Assembly (NCBI RefSeq): GCF_017939625.1 | Contig: NZ_JAGKTC010000001.1 | Coordinates: 776,519-840,518, forward strand | Length of the DNA stretch: 64,000 nt | Direction of reading: 5' to 3' | Origin: Pseudoxanthomonas helianthi | Lineage (GTDB): Bacteria; Pseudomonadota; Gammaproteobacteria; Xanthomonadales; Xanthomonadaceae | Shown here: positions 55,843 to 64,000 of the stretch, piece after piece | Layout: the number at the start of each line of letters is the position of its first letter | Numbering within the stretch: the stretch's first letter is position 1 | Notes under the pieces: model-generated | What the model was told of the DNA's origin: nothing | Databases searched by the model: none | The model's input: only the letters and a program-made list of their open reading frames with translations | Program-made: the position numbers and the translations under genes

Positions 55843-58800
55843 CTACCTCAGCGGCACGTCGTAAAGCGTTTCCAGCGGCGGCTGGAAGCGGAAGCTGTAA
55901 TGCCACCACTCCATCGGATAGTTGCTGAAGCCCTGCGCATCCATTGCCTTGAGCAGCAACTGGCGATTGGCACGTTGTTCGGCGCTGACTTCCGCCGAAT
56001 CGGTGTTGGCGCGGGTGCCGAAGTAGTCGAAATCGGTACCCATGTCCAACGGTTTGCAGTTGGCGCCGCGCGCATCGCACTTGAGTACGGTGAGGTCGAC
56101 GGTGCCGCCGCGGCTGTGGCCTGATACCGGCGCGATGTATTCGCCAAGCAGCTTCGACTTGTCCAGGTCCGGGTAATGCGCGGCCTTGGTGCGCTGGTCG
56201 TCCAGGTCGGCTGCCCAGCGCACGAAATGGGCCACCGCACGCGCGGGGCGGTAGCAGTCGAACACGCGCAGGCGCATGTGCCGTTCGCGCAGCGCCGCAT
56301 CCACCCGCGCCAGGGCCTCGGCCGCTTCGCGCTTCAGCCAGCAGCGCGGGGCTTCGTAGCCATCGACCGGCGCACCGACGAAGTTGTCGCTGCCGGCATA
56401 GGCGATCGACTGCGACATGTCCGGCACCAGGCTGCGGATATCGGCCATGCCCGCCTGTTCCATCGTGGTCGCGTCCGAAATGCGGGGTGTCTTGTCCGCT
56501 TGCGCAGACATCGGCGCACCGAGCAGCTCGATTTCGGCCAACGAGAACCGCGTCGGATCGCTGGCCGCGCTGACGACCAGTCGGTACTGGCGATAGCTGG
56601 CGGGCGAAGCCAATCGGAACGGACGCGTATAGCGCGTCCATTCGAAGGTCTCGCCGTTGCGGCGATCCAGCGTTTTCCAGTCCTTGCCGTCATCGGATCC
56701 TTCCAGCGTCCATGCAGTCGGATGGCCGCTGCTGTTGCCCGAAGTCAGCGTATAGAAACTCACCGCTTCGGCCGGCTTCTTGTCGAAAACATAGACCACC
56801 GATACCGGCGATTTGGCGGAGAAGACCGATTCGGTCCCCGAAGTATCGTCGAACAATGCACCCGCCTTCACGCCGGGAACGCTGCTCGAAGCAATGCCCC
56901 GACCCGGGCCGGTGAGATCGGCCAACGGCGCGGCGGGCGCATCGCCGGCGGTCAGCGACGGCGGCAGCGCTGCGGCATCACGTCCCCACGTGCCGGGTTT
57001 CGCCGACATCCTGAACTCGACCTCGCCGCCTTGCGCGAGCAGGCGATGCGGAATGAAAGTCCTGTCCCATGCCTTGCCGTTCACGGTGAGACCGGCGACG
57101 TAGATGTTTTCGCGGCTGTTGTCCGGCGCGCTGATCACCAGCTTCTTCCCGTTGTCCAGCCGGACGGTCGCCCTGGTGAACAGCGGCGAGCCGATCACCA
57201 GGTTCTCGCTGCCCATCTGCAGCGGATAGAAGCCCAGCGCGGCGAACAGCCACCAGGCCGACGACTCGCCGTTGTCCTCGTCGCCGGGATAGCCCTGGCC
57301 GATCTCCGAACCGATGTACATCCGCGCCAGCACTTCACGCACGATTTCCTGCGTGCGCCACGGCTGCCCGGTGTACAGGTACATCCACGGCACGTGGTGC
57401 GCGACCTGATTGGAGAAACCCCACTGACCCATGCGTATGTCGCGCGCTTCGACCATCTCGTGGATCACGCCGCCATAGGAACCCGGATGGCCCGCGGTTT
57501 CCGGCGTGGCGAAGTACGCATCCAGCTTGCGCGCCAACGCATCGCGGCCGCCGTACAGATTGGCCAGGCCCTGGCCATCGTGCGGGGCGAGAAAGGCGAA
57601 ACCCCAGCCATTGGTTTCGGTGTAGTCGTGCTCGTGGCCCCAGACTTCCGGGTTGTAGTCGCGGGCCGGCGACTTCCACTTGCCGTCGAGGGCACGGCCC
57701 TGGAAGAAACCGATCGCCGGATCGAACATGCGCACGTAGTTGAGCGCACGGTTGCGGTAGTAGGCGCTTTCCGCTTCCAGCCGTTCGCGCGCGACCGGCG
57801 GCGCCGGATCCTTCGCCATCGCCGCCAGCATGTTGGCGATGCCGTAGTCGTTGATGTAACCCTCCAGCGCCCACGACACGCCTTCGCCGACCGAGCTCGG
57901 GGTGTAGCCGATGAACGGCGCGACCTCCATGCCCTTGCGGCCGACGTTGTCGTTCGGCGGCACGACGGCGGCGTTCCTGATCGTCGCACGGTAGAGCGCG
58001 GCGGCATCGATGCCGGCCACGCCCTTCACGTAGGCATCGGCGAAGGATGCATCCGAACTGGTGCCGGTCATCAGGTTGGCATAGCCCGGCGATGACCAGC
58101 GCGGCACCCAGCCGCCGTCGCGGTAGTGCTGCAGGAAGCCGTCGACCATCTCCGCGGCCTGGCGCGGCGCCAGCAACGATTGCGCCGCCCACACCGTGCG
58201 ATAGGTATCCCAGAAGCCGTTGTTGACGTAGACCTTGCCAGCGGCGATGGCTGCGCCGGTCTTCGTCTCGGTCGTGCCTGGCGGGATGTCCTTGCTGGCG
58301 GAGGACTGCACCGCATGGCGCCAGACCGGGGCCGCGTTGCTGCCGGTATTCTCGTGCGCCGAGTTCGGATACAGGAACAGCCGGTACAGGTTGGAATACA
58401 GCGTGGTCAGCTGATCCGGCGTGGCGCCGTCGACCTCGATCACCCCCAGCTTCTCGTCCCACGCGCGCTGCGCCCGCTCACGCACGTCGTCGAAACCGTC
58501 CTGGTCGGCGATTTCCAGTTCGAGGTTGCGCCTGGCCTGCTCGACGCTGATCAGCGAAGTGGCGATGCGCATGCCGACGCTGCGCTGCGGGCCGGCCTCG
58601 AAGCGGAAGTAGCCCGCCACCTTGCTGCGCTTGCCGCCTTTCGGCCCATCGGTGGCGACCAGCTTGCCGCCGGCCGTTACCGGGCGGTCGAACTTCGCAT
58701 AGACGAACATGCGGGCCGCGCCGTTGGACAAGCCACTGCGCGTGTCGGTGTAGCCGGTCAATTCGCCGCTTTGGGGCGAGAGGGTCAAACCGCCCTGGTC

Positions 58801-59991
58801 GGTGACGTTATCGAAGATCAGGCTCGCGTCATCGCCGGGGAAAGTGAAGCGGAACATCGCGGCATGGTCGGTCGGCGCGATTTCGGCGACGATGCCGTTG
58901 TCCAGCTTGACCTGGTAGTAGTGCGCGCGTGCGATCTCGTTTTCGTGGCGGAAAGCCACGGCGCGTTCGGCACGATTGGCGCTGGGCACGCCGCTGGCCA
59001 GCGACGGCATGACCTGGAAGGTCTGGCGATCGCCCATCCACGGGCTGGTTTCGTGGCTCAGGGCGAGCGCTTCCAGCTTCGGCCGGTTGTTCTCGTCGTT
59101 GCGCCTGGCGTATTCGTAGAACCAGCTCAACGAACCGGCGTCGGTGACCGGCGCCCAGAAGTTGAAGCCATGCGGCATTGCCGTGGCGGGGATGTTGTTG
59201 CCGCGCGAGAAGTCGCCGCTCGAATTGGTGCCGCGGGTGGTCAGCACGTGGTCGCTGGGACGCTTCGACGGGGCGGAACGTGCCACGTGGGCAATGCTGC
59301 CGTCGAAGATACTGATGTCGTCGATCCAGCCGCGGAACGCGCTGGGCCCGAACGGACTCTGGTAGCCGACCAGGATCTGGTCGATGGTCTTGCCCGCGGC
59401 CACCTCGCCGATGCGCGACTGCAGATGGTTCCACTGCTGCGTGTACAGCGACTTCGAATCGCCCTGCCCGCGCGGCGACAGCACGAAACCGTGCTGGTCG
59501 CGTGCACCGAGATCGGACAGCCGCGTGCCATCGGTGAAATGCAGGTCGATCGCCACGTAGGTCGCCGGATAGCGTTGATCGGCCTCTTCGAACTGCGGGA
59601 AGACTTGATAGGACAACTCGGTCGCGGCGGTGACCGGGATGGAGACATCGAACAGTTTCGTGTCCGCACGACCACCGGCGGAGGCTGTCGTCTTTCCGGA
59701 ATATCCCAGTGCATGCACCCCGGTGAACCCGACACGGGGGCGTGCGGTATACGCGGTCTCGGGACCATCGCCCGCACGGACATCGAGACTCGCATCTTCG
59801 GCACGCTCCGCCGGGCCTTCGCCGACCTGCGGTTCGCCGGTTTCGAAGGATGTCCAGAATCGGGGTGTCGACGGAGCTGGCGCTGCCCGGCCCGGCGCTT
59901 CGGCTTGCGTCGCGCAGGCGGCCAGCGCGGTGGCGAGGACGGCAACCGTCAGCACTCGACGATGCGTGGAGAACAACGGTACGGAAACCAT
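55843..59991 (-). CDS. GH92 alpha-mannosidase fused to a VanX-type D-Ala-D-Ala dipeptidase domain
   Basis: 1382 residues in one uninterrupted frame from ATG 59991 (GGAGG upstream; the GTG at 60003 is too close to it). Lipobox ATALAAC. Parts in order: an N-terminal beta domain with a bound-family insert (about 45-230); the GH92 body (about 240-1000), with NNGFWDTYRTVWAAQ, QVAHHVPWMY and the acidic GDEDNGESSAWW; and an F5/8-like domain (about 1030-1158). From Met1161 comes a complete M15D dipeptidase: Arg1248 (CYRPA), zinc ligands His1292 and Asp1299 (SGHSRGGTVDL), Glu1361 and His1364 (MEWWHY). GH92 removes alpha-mannose from N-glycans. The dipeptidase part lacks its own signal. It follows the GH2 gene by 22 bases. 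Confidence 0.9.
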   Translation of the reverse strand: MVSVPLFSTHRRVLTVAVLATALAACATQAEAPGRAAPAPSTPRFWTSFETGEPQVGEGPAERAEDASLDVRAGDGPETAYTARPRVGFTGVHALGYSGKTTASAGGRADTKLFDVSIPVTAATELSYQVFPQFEEADQRYPATYVAIDLHFTDGTRLSDLGARDQHGFVLSPRGQGDSKSLYTQQWNHLQSRIGEVAAGKTIDQILVGYQSPFGPSAFRGWIDDISIFDGSIAHVARSAPSKRPSDHVLTTRGTNSSGDFSRGNNIPATAMPHGFNFWAPVTDAGSLSWFYEYARRNDENNRPKLEALALSHETSPWMGDRQTFQVMPSLASGVPSANRAERAVAFRHENEIARAHYYQVKLDNGIVAEIAPTDHAAMFRFTFPGDDASLIFDNVTDQGGLTLSPQSGELTGYTDTRSGLSNGAARMFVYAKFDRPVTAGGKLVATDGPKGGKRSKVAGYFRFEAGPQRSVGMRIATSLISVEQARRNLELEIADQDGFDDVRERAQRAWDEKLGVIEVDGATPDQLTTLYSNLYRLFLYPNSAHENTGSNAAPVWRHAVQSSASKDIPPGTTETKTGAAIAAGKVYVNNGFWDTYRTVWAAQSLLAPRQAAEMVDGFLQHYRDGGWVPRWSSPGYANLMTGTSSDASFADAYVKGVAGIDAAALYRATIRNAAVVPPNDNVGRKGMEVAPFIGYTPSSVGEGVSWALEGYINDYGIANMLAAMAKDPAPPVARERLEAESAYYRNRALNYVRMFDPAIGFFQGRALDGKWKSPARDYNPEVWGHEHDYTETNGWGFAFLAPHDGQGLANLYGGRDALARKLDAYFATPETAGHPGSYGGVIHEMVEARDIRMGQWGFSNQVAHHVPWMYLYTGQPWRTQEIVREVLARMYIGSEIGQGYPGDEDNGESSAWWLFAALGFYPLQMGSENLVIGSPLFTRATVRLDNGKKLVISAPDNSRENIYVAGLTVNGKAWDRTFIPHRLLAQGGEVEFRMSAKPGTWGRDAAALPPSLTAGDAPAAPLADLTGPGRGIASSSVPGVKAGALFDDTSGTESVFSAKSPVSVVYVFDKKPAEAVSFYTLTSGNSSGHPTAWTLEGSDDGKDWKTLDRRNGETFEWTRYTRPFRLASPASYRQYRLVVSAASDPTRFSLAEIELLGAPMSAQADKTPRISDATTMEQAGMADIRSLVPDMSQSIAYAGSDNFVGAPVDGYEAPRCWLKREAAEALARVDAALRERHMRLRVFDCYRPARAVAHFVRWAADLDDQRTKAAHYPDLDKSKLLGEYIAPVSGHSRGGTVDLTVLKCDARGANCKPLDMGTDFDYFGTRANTDSAEVSAEQRANRQLLLKAMDAQGFSNYPMEWWHYSFRFQPPLETLYDVPLR

Positions 59992-60013
59992 GGCTTCTGA
60001 CACCTCCGAGGGT

Positions 60014-62668
60014 TCAGCGCGCGTCGGCCAGCGAGCGCACGTGCAGGGCCTTGCGCAAGGCTTCCAGGTTCGCGTCGCTGCGCAGGGCGATCACGACCTG
60101 TTCGCCGGGAACCAGGTCGAAGGCATTGTCGGACAACTGCACCTCGGCGTCGCCGAAATCCAGCCACACCGCCCGCGCGAACTTCCGCGCGGAAACGGTC
60201 ACGCGATAGCCGTTCCCGGCCTTCTGGATTTTGGCCTGCAGGCCGGGCTCCGGCAGCGCCAGCGACTTCGCCGCGTCGAAATACACCACGCCGCGCGACA
60301 CGGGTTCGCCGGCGACGTGCAGCTCGAACACCGCCACGCTGCGCTTCGGGTCGGCGCCATGCAGAAGGTCGGCATCGACGAACTTGCCGACGGCCTTCGA
60401 CGACAGCGCCGGCAGTTCGTCCATGCGCTTCTCCTCGTGCAGCAGCTTGCCGTCCATGTCGAACACGCGCAGGCGCAATTCGCCCTTCAGCGTCTTGTTG
60501 CGGTCGTTGAGCAGCGACACCGTGGTCGTGCCGTCCTTGCGCAACGCGGCCACCGCGACCGGCGCGAAGAAGCGGCGAGCATGGTAGTGCAGCGCCTTCC
60601 AGCGGCCGTAGTAGTCCACGCTGGACCACGATGCGCCCGGCCACACGTCGTTGAGCTGCCAGTACAGCGAGCCCATGGTGTACGGCCGCGAGGCGCGATG
60701 GTGCAGCGCCGCCAGTTCGATGCCGTCGGCCTGCATCACCTGGCTCAGGTAGATGAAGTCGGCGAAGTCGCGTGGCTTGCCGTATTCCCGCTCGACATAC
60801 AACATCAACCGCGTGTTGCCCTCGCCGGCCATGAACTTCTGGTGGGCGCGGATCACCGGGCCATCGACGGATTGCTCGTCGCGCTTGGCGAACGCATCGA
60901 CGGTCGGCTGCGCCGGCCATGCCTGCAGGCCGAATTCGGACATGAAGCGCGGCGTTTCGTCCAGATAGGCGACCGGCGGATGCGCGGGGCCGCCCCACAC
61001 GTCCCAGTAATGCTTGTCGCCGCGCTTCGAATCGTTGGCCTTCTCGTCGAGGTCGTTGCTCGGCGAACTGGACCAGTACGGCACGCCCAGGCCTTCCTCG
61101 GCCACGACCTGGCGCAGGTCATGCCCGAACAAATCGACGTAACCTTGCCAGACCTTCGCGGCGAACACGGGGTCGGCTTCCACCAGCTTCTTGCGGTGGC
61201 CCCAGTCCTTCCATGCGGTTTCTTCCTCGTTGTTGCCGTTCCACAGCACGATGCTGGCGTAGTGGCGCAGGCGGCGCACGTTGTCGCGCGCCTCGGCAAC
61301 GACGTTGGCGCGGAATGCGGGATCGTAGGCCGGCGGCATGCCGCCGCCGAACATGAAGTCCTGCCACACCAGCAGGCCCAGCTCGTCGGTCAGGTCGAAG
61401 AAGTCGTCGGATTCGTAATAGCCGCCGCCCCAGTTGCGGACCATGTTCATGTTGGCGTCGCGCGCCGCCTGCAGGTCGCGGCGCAGGCGTTCGCGGGTGA
61501 CACGCGCCGGGAAGGCGTCGAACGGGATCACGTTGGCGCCCTTGGCGAACACCGGCACGCCGTTGATGACGAAGGCGAAACCCTGGCCGCCATCGTCGTC
61601 CTTGTCGCGGCGCAGCTCGACGGTGCGCAGGCCGGTCTTCAACTCGGTGCGCAACGTCTCCCCACGCGCATCGACGACGCGGGCGGCGAAGCGATAGCGC
61701 GCCTGTTCGCCATAACCGACCGGCCACCAACGACGGGGCTGGTCGATGCCGGCCTGCAACGACAACTCGTTGTCGCCGGCCTTCAGCTCGAAGTCGCGAC
61801 GTAGCGTGTCCACGCGCTTGCCGTCGGGGTCGACGATGTCGATTTCGACTGCGGCATGCTGCGCAACGTCGCTGGCTACCGACAGCGCAAGCGCGAGCTC
61901 GGCTCGTTTCTCATCCAGCGCCTTCGTGCTCACCACGAAATCGGCGATGCGGGTATCGTTCCAGCTTTCCACCCGGATCGACCGCCAGATCCCGGCGGTG
62001 ACGTAACGCGGACCCCAGTCCCAGCCATAGTGGTAACCGGGCTTGCGCGCGAAGTTGCCGGTCATCGCGTCCTTCGGCTCGTCGCCGTAGGGCGACGGAT
62101 AGTTGCCGGCGATCCTGTTCGGCATGGCCAGCACCTGCGGCAGCAGTTTGCGGATCGGGGAACGGAACACGATGCGCAGTTCGTTGCCCTGCGCCTTCAG
62201 CAGGCCATCGACCGGCACGCGCCAGGTGCGGAAGTAATTGTCGGCATCGAGGATCTTGCGACCGTTGAGTTCGACGGTCGCAAACGTGTCCAGGCCATCG
62301 AACACCAGGGCGGCGTGCTTGCGCTGCAGCGTGGCGGCATCGACGTCGAAGCGGCCTTCGTATTCCCAGTCGGCCAGCCCGATCCATTGCAGGCCGGCTT
62401 CCGGCGCGCCGACATAGGGATCGGGGATCAGCTTGTTGGCGAACAGATCGGTATGCACGGAACCGGGTACCGTCGCCGCGTGCCAGTCCACGGCGTCGCG
62501 ATGCGCTTCTGCCTGCGCGTCGCCGGGGACGAGGCGGAACCGCCATTCGCCGCCCACCTCGCGGGCGTCGTATGGACTCGCGGTCGCTGCCAGCGCGGCG
62601 GCGGCGAGCACCACGGCCGCCAACAATCGCAGGAACGACGAAGCGCGGAGGGGAGAGGTTCGGGTCAT
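60014..62668 (-). CDS. Beta-mannosidase, GH2
   Basis: 884 residues, signal peptide ending ALAATA. Sugar-binding, immunoglobulin-like and barrel domains occur in the beta-mannosidase order: WIGLADWEYEGRF, DGLDTFATVELNG, ARKPGYHYGWDWGPRYVTAGIWR, then acid/base Glu in LWNGNNEEETAW and nucleophile Glu in RFMSEFGLQAWP. The YGWDWGPR block separates beta-mannosidases from beta-galactosidases. It would remove the single beta-linked mannose of the N-glycan core after GH92 has stripped alpha-mannose, and the two genes are in one operon. Its ATG overlaps the stop of the halogenase-like gene (ATGA). Confidence 0.94.
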   Translation of the reverse strand: MTRTSPLRASSFLRLLAAVVLAAAALAATASPYDAREVGGEWRFRLVPGDAQAEAHRDAVDWHAATVPGSVHTDLFANKLIPDPYVGAPEAGLQWIGLADWEYEGRFDVDAATLQRKHAALVFDGLDTFATVELNGRKILDADNYFRTWRVPVDGLLKAQGNELRIVFRSPIRKLLPQVLAMPNRIAGNYPSPYGDEPKDAMTGNFARKPGYHYGWDWGPRYVTAGIWRSIRVESWNDTRIADFVVSTKALDEKRAELALALSVASDVAQHAAVEIDIVDPDGKRVDTLRRDFELKAGDNELSLQAGIDQPRRWWPVGYGEQARYRFAARVVDARGETLRTELKTGLRTVELRRDKDDDGGQGFAFVINGVPVFAKGANVIPFDAFPARVTRERLRRDLQAARDANMNMVRNWGGGYYESDDFFDLTDELGLLVWQDFMFGGGMPPAYDPAFRANVVAEARDNVRRLRHYASIVLWNGNNEEETAWKDWGHRKKLVEADPVFAAKVWQGYVDLFGHDLRQVVAEEGLGVPYWSSSPSNDLDEKANDSKRGDKHYWDVWGGPAHPPVAYLDETPRFMSEFGLQAWPAQPTVDAFAKRDEQSVDGPVIRAHQKFMAGEGNTRLMLYVEREYGKPRDFADFIYLSQVMQADGIELAALHHRASRPYTMGSLYWQLNDVWPGASWSSVDYYGRWKALHYHARRFFAPVAVAALRKDGTTTVSLLNDRNKTLKGELRLRVFDMDGKLLHEEKRMDELPALSSKAVGKFVDADLLHGADPKRSVAVFELHVAGEPVSRGVVYFDAAKSLALPEPGLQAKIQKAGNGYRVTVSARKFARAVWLDFGDAEVQLSDNAFDLVPGEQVVIALRSDANLEALRKALHVRSLADAR

Positions 62669-64000
62669 GGTTGGGGCGCCTTGCAGTTTTGGTCGATGAA
62701 GGCCTGGTGCGAGGGCATCGCCGCCACGCCGCTGGCCACGGCCTGGCGTGCGCGCTCGACGAATTGCACCAGCTTGTCTTCGGGCATCTGATCCACGATC
62801 GGATGGTAACCGCGGGGGATGATGCGTTGGCCGAGCATCACCTGGACCCAGCTCGGCAACGCGAAGAAGTCCTCGGCGTTGCGGAAGTAGCGGCCGTCCA
62901 GCCGGAACAACTCAACGGTCTCGCGCAGAGTGTCGGGGATCGACATCGTGCGGCACTGGTCCCAGAACGCCGTGTCGTCGCGTTCGGTCGCGTTGTAGTG
63001 CAGGACCAGGAAATCGCGGACCCGCTCGTGTTCGAAAGCGGATTCGCGATTGAGGCGGTCGGACAGCATCGGGGCGAAATCGCGATCCGGAAACAGGCCG
63101 AGCAGACGCTGGATGCCCGATTGGGCCAGGTAGATGCTGGTCGATTCCAGCGGCTCCATGAAGCCGCCGGCCAGGCCCACGGCAACGACGTTCTTCTCCC
63201 AGAACTTCCTGCGCCTGCCGGGTGTGAAGCGCAACGGCCGGGGCTCGGCCAGTGCGCGCCCGTCGAGGTTGGCGAGCAAGGTCGCCGCAGCCTCGTCGTC
63301 GCTGATGTGCTGGCTGGAATACACGTAACCGTTGCCCACGCGATGCTGCGTCGGAATGCGCCATTGCCAGCCCGCCGCCTGCGCGGTCACGCGCGTGTAC
63401 GGGGTCAGCGGCCCGGCGCTAGCACTGGGCACGACCATTGCGCGGTCGCAGGGCAGCCACTGGTTCCAGGCTTCGTACCCCGCCTTCAGGGTTTGCTCGA
63501 TCAGCAAGCCGCGGAAACCCGAGCAGTCGATGAACAACTCGCCTTCGACGCGCTCGCCGCCTTCCAGCACCACCGCTTCGATGAAGCCGTCCTCGCCGCG
63601 CTGGACCACGTCGACGATCTTGCCTTCGATGCGCTTCACGCCCCTGTGCTCGGCAACGCCACGCAGGTAACGCGCATACAGCCCCGCATCGAACTGGTAG
63701 CCGTAGGCGATGTCCGCCAACGGCGATCCCGGCGCCGCGTCGGCCGGGCTGACCATGAACCTGTCCAGCGGCGCAGCCGCAGTGGGCAGCGAATAGGCGC
63801 CGATCTCCGGCGCGCGGCCGGCCAGGAACAGCTTCAACCAATACTGGTGGAACGGAAGCGGGCCCAGCGAACGTCCGATCGTGCCGAAGCCGTGCACATA
63901 GCTGTCGCCGATGCGGCCCCAGTCGTTGAACTGGATGCCGAGCTTGAACGTGCCCTGCGTCTGCACGACGAAGTCGGCTTCGCGGATGCCCAGCACCTGG
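62665..64000 (-). CDS. Tryptophan-halogenase-like flavoprotein (5' end outside window)
   Basis: The frame is open to the window edge; 444 residues are visible and the N-terminal FAD motif (GxGxxG) and the catalytic Lys region are missing. The family is identified from the WxWxIP motif (GWQWRIPTQHR), LFIDCSGFRG, VVAVGLAGGFMEPLESTSIY and the C-terminal HLLYPEDKLV-like region. FADH2-dependent halogenases chlorinate indoles. In Xanthomonas-type bacteria close relatives often sit in carbohydrate-use clusters beside TonB receptors, where halogenation has not been shown. It is the upstream gene of the GH2-GH92 operon and is translationally coupled to GH2. A TonB receptor may lie just beyond the window. 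Confidence 0.9.
   Translation of the reverse strand, partial: QVLGIREADFVVQTQGTFKLGIQFNDWGRIGDSYVHGFGTIGRSLGPLPFHQYWLKLFLAGRAPEIGAYSLPTAAAPLDRFMVSPADAAPGSPLADIAYGYQFDAGLYARYLRGVAEHRGVKRIEGKIVDVVQRGEDGFIEAVVLEGGERVEGELFIDCSGFRGLLIEQTLKAGYEAWNQWLPCDRAMVVPSASAGPLTPYTRVTAQAAGWQWRIPTQHRVGNGYVYSSQHISDDEAAATLLANLDGRALAEPRPLRFTPGRRRKFWEKNVVAVGLAGGFMEPLESTSIYLAQSGIQRLLGLFPDRDFAPMLSDRLNRESAFEHERVRDFLVLHYNATERDDTAFWDQCRTMSIPDTLRETVELFRLDGRYFRNAEDFFALPSWVQVMLGQRIIPRGYHPIVDQMPEDKLVQFVERARQAVASGVAAMPSHQAFIDQNCKAPQP

Overview
The window is high-GC DNA (about 73% in one coding line I counted at 17041-17100) packed with Xanthomonadaceae-like genes: a TonB-dependent receptor, TAT-exported and lipoprotein glycosidases, and an oxidative L-fucose pathway of the type characterised in Xanthomonas campestris. 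It suggests a free-living or host-associated xanthomonad of the Lysobacter/Luteimonas/Xanthomonas group; I cannot name the genus. No rRNA, tRNA, CRISPR array or insertion sequence was seen.

Layout. 1-2.7 kb: the end of a TPR-tailed esterase, then glmS on the minus strand. 2.7-11.65 kb: an efflux module (membrane-fusion protein, ABC ATPase, two FtsX-type permeases), two small secreted proteins, a sigma54-dependent response regulator and a histidine kinase with almost no extracytoplasmic loop. A near-consensus sigma54 promoter and clustered TGTCCG/CGGACA hexamers precede the module. 11.65-18.3 kb: a secreted glycosidase-like protein and a TonB-dependent receptor, divergent from a periplasmic trehalase. 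18.3-20.7 kb: an orphan lower-GC gene, glmU and a GtrA-like protein.

20.9-62.7 kb is a glycan-degradation and L-fucose locus. It holds five GH29 fucosidases, one GH95, a PNGase A-like amidase, an aspartylglucosaminidase, GH3, GH89, GH109, GH20, GH2 (beta-mannosidase type) and GH92 enzymes. It also holds the full route from L-fucose to pyruvate and L-lactate (mutarotase, FucP symporter, fucose dehydrogenase, lactonase, fuconate dehydratase, KDF dehydrogenase, diketo-acid hydrolase), an FMN-dependent L-lactate dehydrogenase, and a GntR/FCD regulator. A TGGTccaACCA palindrome recurs at four promoters across 25 kb of this locus, so one regulator, most simply the GntR protein at 49.9-50.6 kb, probably controls it. 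The window closes with a tryptophan-halogenase-like gene translationally coupled to the GH2 gene and cut by the window edge.

Working model (inference): surface and periplasmic enzymes free N-glycans or the GlcNAc-Asn stub and trim fucose, GlcNAc, GalNAc, mannose and perhaps xylose; FucP imports fucose and the oxidative pathway burns it. The most unusual items are a GH92 mannosidase fused in frame to a complete VanX-type D-Ala-D-Ala dipeptidase domain, the self-contained sigma54/kinase/ABC module, a repeat palindrome read in frame inside the kinase gene, and the apparent interruption of a glmU-glmS pair by about 16 kb of accessory genes.
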